From Branchiostoma floridae (lineage: Eukaryota > Chordata > Leptocardii > Amphioxiformes > Branchiostomatidae), in the NCBI RefSeq assembly GCF_000003815.2, contig NC_049989.1, positions 7,404,195 to 7,468,194 of the forward strand: a stretch of DNA of 64,000 nt. Reading direction: 5' to 3'. The notes under the pieces are model-generated. The model ran no database searches, was not told the DNA's origin, and saw only the letters and a list, made by a program, of their open reading frames with translations. Within the stretch, counting starts at the first letter, position 1; every line of letters starts with the position of its first letter. Position numbers and translations under genes: made by a program. Positions 1 to 11,600 of this stretch are shown one piece after another.

Positions 1-3000
1 GTGGTTCAAACCTGGTTTGCATTCATCTACCAAAAAACACATTCTTGGCAAATGACCAAAGTCAAGCCTTTTCAATACTAGTAATCTGTTAATAAAACAT
101 CAGACCTTGTTTGAATGAAAATTATTGATGTCCTTAAGTGAAAACTCTTATTTGTCCCAGAAACCAATAAAGAAAGTTCCAGATATGAGATTAGACTTGA
201 ATTCTTTCAATAAACAGGTTTTTGAGAAAACCCAACCAGACCCCTTTTTACTGGTCCCATTCTGCAAGTAAATGGGCTCCAGTTGTAAATTACAATCATG
301 AGCAAGAAAGTTTCAGGCAGATCCTAGGTAAAATTATATAATGAATAAGAGATAATATGTCTTGATTCATCTTTTAATTTGCTTCCAAGTACATTTATAC
401 AAGAATCACTGGCATGCACTACAACTATTGGTTTCTGAAGTCCTAATTTTCAAGTCTGACAGTTTTATGACAGATCAATACCCAGCAGATGCTAGGTGGG
501 GACAATACACTCTGGCAGAACAGATGGATTTTCCACTGGTGATTTTCCTGCCAAATTAGAATCCCATTACGTATGATTGCCGGCTCCTTGTGTCTTTATG
601 TGGTTCATAGATGACTTGAATAGCACAATGTGACTGTTTGAGAGACCTGTTTTTGATGTGCAGAACACTTCTATGCTTGTCTAATGAGAGGATGCAGAAA
701 GGAGGCAGGTTAAGGAGGATGCAGAGTATTCTCCAAGCAGAGGTGGCGGTGGTGGGGGGGTGCTACATGATATTATAGAGGCAGCATTTTTTTCCCCTTC
801 TGTAAGGGAGTCAGACTCAGAGGTAAAAATCACTGCCACCACCAGCCAATCAACCGACTACAACTTCTGCTTGGGGAATAATAATAATAGACACTGAGTG
901 AAAAATGGTCCAAACAGATCTTCTGAAAATTTCCGGGAACATTTGGAATCGCATGGCTACATATGTAGTGAATTCCTTTCAAGTCATACTTTCTGGCAAC
1001 TGAGCCTAAATATTCAACTTTGACAAGACTTGCAATCTCAGTCTTTTGACAAAATTCAACCTACTGAGTACATTGCATTGAATAAATAAAATCGAATACA
1101 TTATTCATGTGACCCCTCGAGAGGACAGGTACAAAATCTAAAGAGATATATATTAGCTAATCAAAAGGCACGCCACATAAGCCAGGCTCCTCTGAGTAGG
1201 TAACGAAAGGATTAGGAAAGCATTACTAGTATCTTATTTTCATGCATACAGTTATAACAGCATATGATAGGACCTAATCTTATTGATCAAATGCAGACAG
1301 ATGAAATCTTGAACATTAGTCATTGGCTTGTCAAAACATAGTGAGAAATCAGAATTCATCCTAGCAGAAAAGCTGGGAAGGGGGTGCTGTTTATGATTAC
1401 TAATATGTTGGTGCACATGTGGCTCAGAAATGCCTGACAAAGTGAACAAATGTACTAGAGTAGTAAGAGTGGGTATAGATTTGATGTTTTCTCAGTTAAC
1501 ATTGTACCTTTCAGTTTATTGATTTTAGCCATTTCAAAATGTACACCAAACACCAATGACATGTCCTAAAAAAAGCTATGTTTGCATAAGTTTCCTCGAC
1601 CAAGACAAGATACCATTCAAAAGTAACTTCCTACAAAGGAAGACCTTCAGGAAATCATGTCTTGAAACCCCAGGAAGTTCTTTAATCAGATACAATAGGT
1701 GGGTGTTGGGGTGTCTGGGGAGTTATTTTTACAAGAAACTGGGTGTCTCAGAAGAGGGACCCAGCCTCCTTTGGGTCAAGTGAAATTTCCTGCCTGTACA
1801 AGCTTTAAATCAACAGCAGAAGCCTGATCTATTAGAAGGAAATTTGCATTGGGAAACTGGAGTGAAATTGCTTATTTTCGGGGTAATCTGATGGGGACTC
1901 TCTCATTTCAGAATAATGAGCAGGTCCCACTATTGTTACAAACCCAACTTTTTACAAAGTGAAACATTTCTACAGGAATCTGAAATATTTCTCCAGTCCA
2001 GATGTTAACTAGTAGTCAACTATTGGTAGAAGTTGTCCAATTCACTGTTATATGGTTACACAATGTTTGCTCATCTGTATATTACCATGTGCCTTCCCAC
2101 AATTGCTATCATTTATGAATACCATAATCACCAAGCAGATGTTTGGCTCAGTGTTTTATGATATTTTTTCGAAAGGTATTTTCCGTCCTGGCTGCTAGAA
2201 ATAAAAGAAAATGATTTTTAAACACAAGGGAAATACAGGGAGCCTGATTATACATCTGTTTGGAGATTTAACTACAAATAAACTCATAGCCTCATACTCA
2301 GCACTAGACACTTGAAATGCATCACAACAAAAGCCATCAAAACAGCTGGTACTCTCTCCAATAAGTGAAAAAGAAAATCAATACCACAGTATAGTTATGG
2401 ATGGATTTATAATGAAGCTTGCAATGCTGCCTCCTTCAAATTACATTGATTGTCAATACAGCTTTTCACCCTCTCGTCAATCATATGCAAACACCTGGAT
2501 TGGGTACACATGTCATTTATGAGTACATATTTTTATACCTTTGGGATATGATTTTCCCCCAAGTACTTGTGGGGGAGAGGTGCTGGAAATTCAATCATGC
2601 ATGGGATGGTAAAGCATTAGCCTGGTAAAAGGCTCGCACAGAGGGGTATACATATAATCTAACTTGCAGCCAATATGATCACTTTGGCAGGACTGTCTAC
2701 CAGGCTATGTTATGGAATATTTAATGGCATTATGGCAATTTCTCCCTCCCAAGAAGTAATTTTCTTCCAATTTACTTGGAAAATTAAGGCTTCTCAGTCA
2801 AATATTTCTTCCATGGCAACAGCTCTAGTATGATTGGACTCATTTCAAAGTCACAAATAGAATTAAATCTTGAAATGACATATTGCATTTGGCAAAAAAA
2901 TGAAATGATACCTTTCATCTGCATAAGGAGTTATAAAAAAATATATATATAAGGGACATCATGGAGTATGGAATATCAAAGTGTGTGTTTATGCTGTGAG

Positions 3001-4129
3001 CTAACTGAACATTTTGTTAAATCAACTGTTTATGTTGAAGTGAAAACAATCCTACTGGGGTATAGCTAATGGTAGACTGGTGCACATACCTGACAAGACA
3101 GAACATCTTTGGAATGACATACAACAAATCCTGTACACTGTGACCAGGAACTGTGTGGAAATACCATAGGAAGACATTGCTTCACTGCAATGCTATGATG
3201 GCCATTCTTTCTGTCATAGTTTCAATGCCAGCAATTTGCCAGGCTTCCCATGGGAAAGCTGTTTACTGTGCAGCAGTGGCATAGCTTGAGTAGGCAGCTA
3301 GGTCACTGACCAAAATTGGAGACAGCCAAGAACACATTGCTCTGTAATGGAGCTAGCACCTCATAAAAAAACACATAATATTTGAAAGACATGCACATTG
3401 AACAAACGGGCGGACTTATGAAAAAGTTATTGCATATCGACAAATTCATCATGGCTTAATGTACAACCTGCCCACTGGCATCTCTTTATTTTGCATTTAC
3501 TATGGCTGACAGCCTACGACAAGGCATTCTTCCTGTAAAGATAAAAAGACGACAGCAAGTGTGTTGCATTCATCCTTCTTCAAAGTGAAAGATGAAAAAC
3601 AAAACAGAAGTGTCAAGTTGCATCTATGACAAATGCTCTGATGTACAATGTAACATTAGATGATTGATAAGGTATGTTTATTTACAATCTCCATTGATAT
3701 GGTGTGGTTTGAGTCTCCAAAAGAATGTTTCTACCAAGGAGGATAGTAGCTCAGTAGACTACTAGTACTTCTAGCCTTGCATCACAGGATATTAAAGAAA
3801 GTTCACAGTCCCTAAGCAGATAACAGCAAGTTAGAAAACTTTCCACCCCAGCATCTGCTTGGAGTTTGCAGAATAAATGTAGGGTACACTTTAATATGTT
3901 ATCTAATGTCTTTCTTAACTCTTGGATCCAAAAAAAAGTTCATCTCTAAGTAAACTATACAGCTTTCCACTTGGTTGACTATGGTGTGAAGTCAGCATCC
4001 ATGCTGCTCCACGTTGTCTTATCCTCTAGCATAGAGATGGAGCTTGCTCCTGTGAAAGTGAACAGTTGGAAATAGGACTGCGAAATAAAATATTGTAATA
4101 AGAATAGGTATGGAAAAGACAAGACTGAC
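1..4129 (-). other. Noncoding stretch, probably intron 1 of the LHFPL-family gene
   Basis: I found no exon here on either strand. The only open frames are short and AT-rich and resemble no family I know. Because the LHFPL first coding exon at 4130-4502 ends in a splice donor reading leftward, this stretch is most simply its first intron, continuing beyond the window edge. It holds one small inverted-repeat element (727-880) and AT-rich simple sequence near 2936-2953. The intron assignment is inference. Confidence 0.5.
727..880. mobile_element. Small TIR element (MITE-like), Tir motif CTCCAAGCAGAGGT
   Basis: An 18-bp left end at 727-744 (TATTCTCCAAGCAGAGGT) is matched in inverted orientation at 863-880 with about two differences. 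The interior is short, non-coding and contains a G run. The same terminal motif recurs at 27378, 27968 and 28153 in the SUPT4H1 intron, so this is a dispersed family. At 154 bp it is far too short to encode a transposase, which fits a non-autonomous DNA element. No clear target-site duplication was seen. Confidence 0.6.
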
Positions 4130-4502
4130 CTGCAACTGACTGCATGTACCCAGCAAACACGCTAATTCTTCTCTCGCAGAAGTAAGGCACACAGCAGCTG
4201 GCCATGGCGATGATCGCCGCGGCACACAGCATGACACAGCCGCCACCAAACAGCACACAGCCCGCCTGCCACGCTCCGTGAGGGATCCTCGTGAAGCTGA
4301 ACTCATCCCCGTACCCCAAACACATCGTGGTCCGACTTCTCATGTTCTGGACACAGTAACTGAACAGTCCGAAGCTCGCCAGCTGTCTGCCGACGTTCTT
4401 GATGAACCAGGTAGGAGAGGCGAAACTGAAGGTACAGGCCAAAGCCGTGCACACGGACAAGAAAGTCCAGATCACCTGGACAACTGTGACAACTATAGCC
4501 AT
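4130..4502 (-). CDS. LHFPL tetraspan-family protein, first coding exon (partial gene)
   Basis: This is the first coding exon, 124 codons plus one base, of a lipoma-HMGIC-fusion-partner-like tetraspan membrane protein. The start is the ATG at 4502-4500. The frame stays open upstream for about 85 codons but has no convincing coding character, so I treat that part as 5' UTR. The exon encodes a first membrane segment (about residues 5-27), an extracellular loop with the family-like pattern G-R-Q-L-A-S-F-G, and a second membrane segment (about 78-102) ending in a CC pair. It ends at a GTCAGT donor read leftward. The loop most resembles LHFPL6/LHFPL1, but the paralogue cannot be fixed from one exon. 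The two remaining transmembrane segments must lie left of the window. The family's roles include auxiliary subunits of channels and receptors; the role here is unknown. Confidence 0.8.
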
Positions 4503-5416
4503 CTTACGGTACACCTGTCCACTACCCGCTGTCTCCACACAAAATCCTGGGTAAAGTCGGGATAATCGCGGAGTTTTCTCCCGAAACGTCCGACGCAGTG
4601 AACCGACACAGCAGTAACACACTACAGGGCTTGCACAGGAGAGTCTTCTTACATGCCTGCGTGCTCTTGTGCAAGTCTGGGCCAAATAAAATGCCCGCTC
4701 AAGTGTCTCAAACAAAAGAAAATTGGTTCCACTGATTTCAAGCCGGCATGTCAACACCGCCGTTCGATTTCACCTCAATACCTGTCCGTTCCGGAGCAAG
4801 AAAAATACAACAGTGAATCAAAACATCCTTGTAAACTCTCTGCTGGACCTTCCGTGTGATGCCATCGCATGCTCCTCTCCAAAATAATCCATTTCACCGC
4901 TCCCGGGCTAGTTTTGTCAAGGGAATACCCCGCTCTCTACAGGAGAACCTGCCCCTGGCAGCTTACTCACGCAATGCACACAGATCATTGGCCGACAGAG
5001 GACCGTTAGCAACAGGCATGACCTGGTCGACCAACCTAGTTCTGGACGTAACTAAAGACGATTCTTACAATTGTGAAATCTATATTCAGAACATTATTAT
5101 TCACAAATTTACATACACAAAATAAAACAAGAGTTGTTTCAATTATTTGTAGCTTTATCCCTATCTTGTGCTTATTAGTAACGGCTTCATGTTAAAGTCA
5201 TTCCTCCTACCAAGGCGTATATGAGATCCGCCCCCTCCGAAACCGAGGCTAATAACGTTAACCCCTCACCCCTGAAGTCATATTTGTCTTATCTTGCCCA
5301 GATAATTCTTAATAAATAGGTTTATGATCAATCTACATTTGTCTTTGTGCATATTGCGAAATAATGATAAAATCTCGACCATTTTTATGATTTTTTTCAA
5401 CGTTGGTTGAATAAAC

Positions 5417-5426
5417 TCTCGCGAGA
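5417..5426. promoter_or_regulatory. TCTCGCGAGA palindrome upstream of AKAP10
   Basis: A perfect 10-bp palindrome lies 188 bp upstream of the AKAP10 start codon. In vertebrates this 'CGCG element' is bound by BANP and marks CpG-island housekeeping promoters. The same motif lies in the PKMYT1/MUL1 promoter and in a transposable element in AKAP10 intron 4. Function in this organism is inferred. Confidence 0.6.
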
Positions 5427-5599
5427 TCATACGAGACTAGAAAAATCCATCATGGCGTCCACTCAGACGACGGAATCTTGATTTTCGAAGATTTGTTGCT
5501 TTTCCCTGTCTATTTCTGCAAAAATCCGAGACGGCAACGTTAAGTAACAAAGGCTTGAAGTCTTTGAACTGATCTAGTTCTGACTTGGAGACGATCAGG

Positions 5600-5611
5600 A
5601 TGTTCTTGTAG
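5600..5611 (+). other. Minimal upstream ORF (Met-Phe-Leu-stop) before AKAP10
   Basis: ATG TTC TTG TAG ends two bases before the AKAP10 ATG at 5614. If the transcript starts upstream of 5600, ribosomes would meet this three-codon uORF first. Such a short uORF with almost no spacing would be expected to lower or condition AKAP10 translation, either by leaky scanning or by local reinitiation. The transcription start is not known from sequence. Confidence 0.4.
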
Positions 5612-5613
5612 CC

Positions 5614-8600
5614 ATGCCGCTGTTCAAAAGGAAATCAGGTAAGACGGCCCAGCCACTTTCATCGCCCTTTCATTTTCTTGCAGAAATTTTCCAACACTCC
5701 ATAGCCAAACTTAGCCGTCCTTCCTGAACATTGTTGCCACTATGAACCCATTATGCCTCTGTAATTACACTTGAATGCTCTCTTGCTTTTGGTGTTTATT
5801 ATAGGCTAGATGGAATGAGCAAAACATAGTGTTAGTTGACACCGGTCTCTCCCGTTAGAGGCCCCTGGCCTAATTTCATCCGAATCATCGAATTATTTCT
5901 TGCGCACGGAAATATCATCATCTGATCATCATATAGAAACCCTCCGGGCAGGGAATTAGATATCATGTCGACGCTGCATCTTAGAGTCATCATTGCGTCT
6001 GTATACCCCGAATCCATAGTTCTTGGCGTGGAAAACGCTATCAGCTTAGGTAAACAACCAAAAGCTCAGTAAAGGTATGCGATTTGTGGGCGTATTAAGT
6101 TGATTGAAATCTTCAAGGAAACAGAACTAAGGCTAAGTTCATCCAGCCATTGTGCCTCCGAGAAGTAAGCATTATCACAACTTCTGCAGATCGATCATAA
6201 ATACTAGTTTTCAAATGAAGTTCTTTCTTTCACACATTTGCACGTGTTATCATAGTTGACATTAATAAACATGACCTTTGATACCTGTACCGCCCAAACC
6301 AGCACCTCAAACCAGTAAAGTGCGTAAAAGCAATCAATACAACGAGTAGAAATTTCAATGATAATTGAACCACTATTGATTATGCTAGGAGATATATATT
6401 GCTTGAAAACTAATCAGTACTTTTCATTGCTTAAGTTCTTCTTCTTCTTCGTATAATGTCCAACTTCAAGTGGTTGAAGGCTCTGGACATGGTTACGGGT
6501 CGTTTGGCTTTGGGTGGTCGCTTTTCAATACTTTAAGTTATCATGATGATCATTGTAGATGGTACTAGACATTATGTCATCTAATTGAGTTAGTATTCAA
6601 ACAGGAAGAGTGCTTTATATATTCTGAACATATTCCAACCTGTCTCCAACAGACAAAAAGGCAACCAAAGATGCAGCACAGAGGAAGACAGGGTCAAACC
6701 CAGCCTCCCCAGCAAGGAAAGTGGAGGGGAAGGCCAACAGTGTCCCACCAACTTTACACTCGGGAGGAGCCAGGCCCAAGATACAAGCTGCAAAAATACA
6801 GATTGACCGAAGTACTACCCAACAGGACACACAGTTTGGAGATTTAGGTAAGGTCACAAGTACATTGGGTATTACAGATGTATGATTTGCAACATTGATG
6901 GCCTAATGGTTAAGTCAGACATCGGTTTCCTGGCATGTGTGATTAGTTCTGCCCTAGGAAAGCTACCGATCAATATCATGACTGCTCACCCGACCCAGGT
7001 GTGAGTAAGTACCTGACTTTGTTTGGGGAGAGTAGAAGGAGAGGAATGCGCCATGCCTTCCAATACCTCTTCTTGGACACTGTTGTTGGTTAACAAATAA
7101 CATTCCACTGTCCCTATGTCTTCTATAGGTCGTTATCACCTTGACCTTTACCCCCAGCAATTTAGTAGTATGCTATTGATTTTCTGATAGATGAAGGGCT
7201 TTCAGTGTCTTGCTTGTTACCATCCAATTGTGACTTATTTATGCAGTCAGATTGATGAAATCACAAGCAAATTGATTTGATGTTGTGTGATTGAAGAAAA
7301 TTGATAACATACAAACTTGCATGCATGGGCATGTACCTATAGATTCAAACAACCCTCTCAAGATGGTATTGATAGCTATTCCTAGAAGTGTTGAACTTGT
7401 GCAGTTATTCTGTTTGCCAAGGAAAGTATCAAGTATATAATTGCAATATTTGATATAAAACAAGATATGTATCGAAGGTACTTCTGTTAGAAATCGCTCT
7501 TATTTTCTTGGCCAGAAAAGTTGTTTGTGGGTAACGGGACAGTCAAGACATTGCAAATTCTTGATGTACGAATCCCCACAGTTTTCGTTCTCCCTGTACT
7601 ATATCAGGAATAAGGGCATTGCAAGCCATATTCCCAAATGTATTACAGGTTATATCAACTTACCAATACCATGAAATATTTTTCATTATATGGTATGTAG
7701 TTAAAGGTTCTTCTAGTGGTTACACAAGTTTTTGTACACCAAAATATTTAGCAATGATGACAACTTAGTATGTACTTTTCAAAATGAATTGTGAAAAATG
7801 TTTATCAGCATCTTCCCCTGTGATCAGCAGGTTGATGATATGTATTGTAAGCTGATGATATCAATTCCTCTAGAATATGCATAAATTATGATAATGACCC
7901 CAGGGACCCAATACAGGTGCTTGATATAGGTTGACAATTGGGTATGCACAAATACTAATGAAACTCTTGAATTCCTTCCATAGTCCATATCCAAGTTATT
8001 TTATGGAAGAGGCTGTTGACAGTAATTCATAGCAGATGCTTTCTAATTTTTGTGTTTGTCAACAGTTTTGCTTCATTTGTTGATAAAATGATGATTTTCA
8101 TTGACACTCTACAGGCCATTCCCATCAAGGGGTCACAGGGATTCATGGCAGTTCGCGACTCAACATAAGTCTGGAAGAACTTTTACATGACAACAGTGCC
8201 ATCCCATATTTCATCCAGTACATGGACACTGTAGGGAGGCAACACATCATCAAATTCTGGATTGAAGTAGACAGCTTTCGCAGTGCTGCTTGGACCAGAA
8301 TTCGAGCACACACACTCACGTCAATGAGTAAGAGCTTGATAGAACAGACTGCTTCCCCACCTCTAGATAGGAAAAAATTGCCAACAGATTCAACAGACAC
8401 AAAGACATCGCAGTTAACAAAGGACAGTGCTTCTAAAGAGAGACTGGAGGACGCAAATAGTAATGAAGTTATTCAGCGAGCTCTTCCAGTGGACAGGAAT
8501 TCTGTAGACTCGTTGCAGTCGTTACAGTCAACAGAAAGCGTAAGGACTTCACACAGTGCAATTTCTAACGGGGACTCAAGTGCAAAAGACGATTCTGGGA

Positions 8601-11600
8601 TGGAGGACAAGGAAAGCAAGGGAAGGGAGGCCAGTATAGGGGAAAGACGAAAGAACACGGAAGGAGACAGTTTAAAGAAAGGTAAGGAGAACCAATACAC
8701 ATTCAGGTTTTTCATAGTTTATGATCATTGATTCAGGGTAGAGAAGTTTCATAAAAGATTTGAGATGCTTTCAGTGAACTGGTAGCCAACCTTGTCGTAG
8801 CACTTGCCTTTTAATCTTTTGTTTGTGGTATCAATCAATGAAGATGGATTTAAGCAGTTCATCTCATTCTGTTTATCATGATGATTGCCATGTTTTTCTG
8901 TTTTCCCCAGCCATAGAAAGAGATGCCGTCAGTATCTATTCCAAGTACATAGCTCAGGATGCAGCCAAGCCTGTGGGAGTTACAGATGAGATGAGGAACT
9001 CTATAGTTGGTCAGTATGTACTTAACTGTATTGGTCAGGTTCTTATGAAGGAATGCTTTTAAGTTTGAGCCTGCTTGTGACTCATGTTTGATAGATAAAA
9101 CACAAAATGAGTTTAAAGAGTATCTTCATTTGCGCCAAATAGCTCAAGAAACTGGATGTGATTTTGGAAACGGTCAGACATTTCAGATAACATCCATTAT
9201 CTTTTGCCAGTGACTAGGGCTGGATACCGGTTCGGCCAGACCGGTTTTTACCGGTACAACATCCGGGAACCGAGTCCAAAAAACCGAAAGTCGTGAACCG
9301 GTTTTTTTGGACCGGAAGGCTGAACAATTTCAAGAAATCTATTGTACTTAGAAATCCTAGTACTCCGGCCATGGAATGGCAAAATAGCCATGAATCAAAC
9401 TAAATTAGCCTACAATAATTCATATTCATCAATTTGTGTACCTGTCAGCTCAATTTTAGGTCAACATTGACAATGTGCTACGAAAAATCATCAAATTTTA
9501 CCATGGCATGAGGCCGACCGACGAGGAATTATCGAGTGGAAAATTCCTCAATTCTTGCGGTAAATTTTCACTCAAAATGAAGAATCCGCATCCAGAAAAA
9601 ATTACCATGGGAAAAACAACATTTCTTTCTTCTTCTGTACGTGTATTCAATCCATTTTTCCAGCTTTGAGGCGATTTGTGCGGTCTTGCAGGAAAAAATT
9701 TTAGCGCTCGGCGACAAACAGGCAGCCATCTTGGATTCTCTACTCAAAACATAGCGAGTTCTCGCCAGTTCTCGCCTCAACTCTCGCGAGAGTGCAGTTT
9801 AACCTTGCTCGCTAGATGGCGTTGTTTGATTTGCATGTAACATTATAGCCTTGTGTGCAGTGAATTACTGTAGGATTTTCTCTGAATAAATATAAAACTG
9901 CTTTTAATCTCCTCTCTGCTTGGTAGTCACTGACAAAAAGGCATAAAAAGTACACTAATCTGAATATTGGTTTAATAAACTTTATTTAATATATGAATAT
10001 GATACTATATGATAATATAAGATTACAAAGTAATATATCGACAACTACTATAGAGGTTCAGGTTCAGGTCCGGACCTGAACCTAAACCTCTGGACTCGGA
10101 CCTGAACCTGAACCTGATCAAGCCAAAAGGTATCCAGCCCTACCAGTGACACTGGCGTATCTTATTACCTGGATGTCCTACTTTCATCGAAATATCTTCA
10201 TTTATCGAGCAATGTAGTTGAAGATGTCAAATAGAAAAAAATGTATCATGGTTGGATAGTTTTTAACTCTAGATGAAGCCTATTTTTCATCTGTGCTCCA
10301 CAGCTAAGATCTGTAGTGAGGACGGCCATGTGGACCCCAATTGTTTCCAGGAGGCCCAGGAGTTTGTCGTCAAAGTCATGGAGAGAGAGTAAGGAATCTA
10401 TACCAGTTCATCCTTTGTTTCATTTTGATCCAGACCCTTTAAAGTTGATGAAATCCATAAAGTTTGCATTGTTCCAACGTCATGGTCTACAGGGTACAAT
10501 CTTTGCAGTAATGCAGATTAGAATGATATGAGAAAAGATGGAAGCTTGAGAAGCTTTTGAATGGCATCTGCCATTCTTTGTCAACTGTGGTTATCAGGTG
10601 ACCTGCGAGGGGTGAAGGGTCACATGACATGAGGTTGTCATAGATGGAGGGAAGGCGGTGACAGCTTTCATCATGGTTAAGGGATGCGGGTGTTGAGTTC
10701 TGGTATCTGTAATTATTCCTAAAAATGAAGCTGACCACATTGGAAGTTGTTTTGTGTATTTCTTTTTTACAATCTTAACATTTGATGTTTTCTTAAAATG
10801 AATGTTGTAACATTGTAATCAGGTATTTTAGGTATAAGTCTTGACATTCATTTTTTTAAAAATTCTTGAAAGCTCACCAATTTTTCAAGAATTTCAAGGC
10901 CAACTTTACAAATCTGGAGTGCAACAAGCTGTTTCAAACCAGGAATTTCCTCATGGAAGTCCAAGTCCTGGAGATAGTGCTGGAATTTTAAGTGCATATA
11001 TTTAAACCCTTTAGCCCCCCCCCAAAAAAACAGTACTGTAGTGTGTGGTGTGTAGTTAGAAATGTTGATAGATTGATGGAGGAAGTTTTTATCCAGAAAT
11101 TTTGCTGCTGCTTGTTTACGAGTTTGTTGAAATGAAATTTTGAAAAGTACATGTACCTCATTAGTGAAGAATGCGGAAAAGTTAGCCTTGCTATTTATCC
11201 CAAAATAAATCTCATTTGTAAAGTGAGTCTGAAGATGTGCTGTGGGAATATTGAGCTACAGTTTGTCTAAACTGTAAACATTACAAGTGCCTGGTGTTGA
11301 TAGGCACACCGGGCCACAGCACTTGGCTTTGTTGCCAAAAGTGCAGCAGAATTGGGCATGTGGCAGAGCCTGTACAAACTGTTTATTCTGGTTAAAATCT
11401 TTGCGCTGTTCATCCCACTTAAGATAGTGGGGTTTCTGCCAGCTGCTGTTCTGTCTTGCATGATCCCTCCCCCTGTATTGAGCATTTCTGTAAATCTCAA
11501 TAATAAGTCCTTTTGGAGTCTAGAGAGTCAAGCTGCTTAGAAGGATATAGTCTTCCACTGTAAGCAGTGGTTGAAACTGTATCCCTTCGGGAATGTAAGT

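Larger units (their letters stand above)
4503..5613. promoter_or_regulatory. Divergent promoter region between LHFPL-type gene and AKAP10
   Basis: These 1.1 kb separate the start codons of two head-to-head genes and presumably hold both 5' UTRs and promoters. The AKAP10-proximal part contains a perfect TCTCGCGAGA palindrome at 5417-5426 and a CATGGCG (YY1-like) match at 5451-5457, a combination typical of TATA-less housekeeping promoters. The LHFPL side shows no motif I can name. Whether the promoter is truly bidirectional is not shown by sequence alone. Confidence 0.5.

Noticed and set aside
4503-4757. N-terminal extension of the LHFPL frame
   Set aside because: About 85 further open codons precede the chosen ATG, but they are Cys/Arg-rich and unlike any LHFPL N-terminus. 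The family starts just before the first membrane segment, as the ATG at 4502 does.
9568-9729. 54-codon minus-strand frame in the hAT element as a gene
   Set aside because: It starts at an attractive ATG, but its product resembles no transposase or host protein I know, so it is noted as part of the element only.
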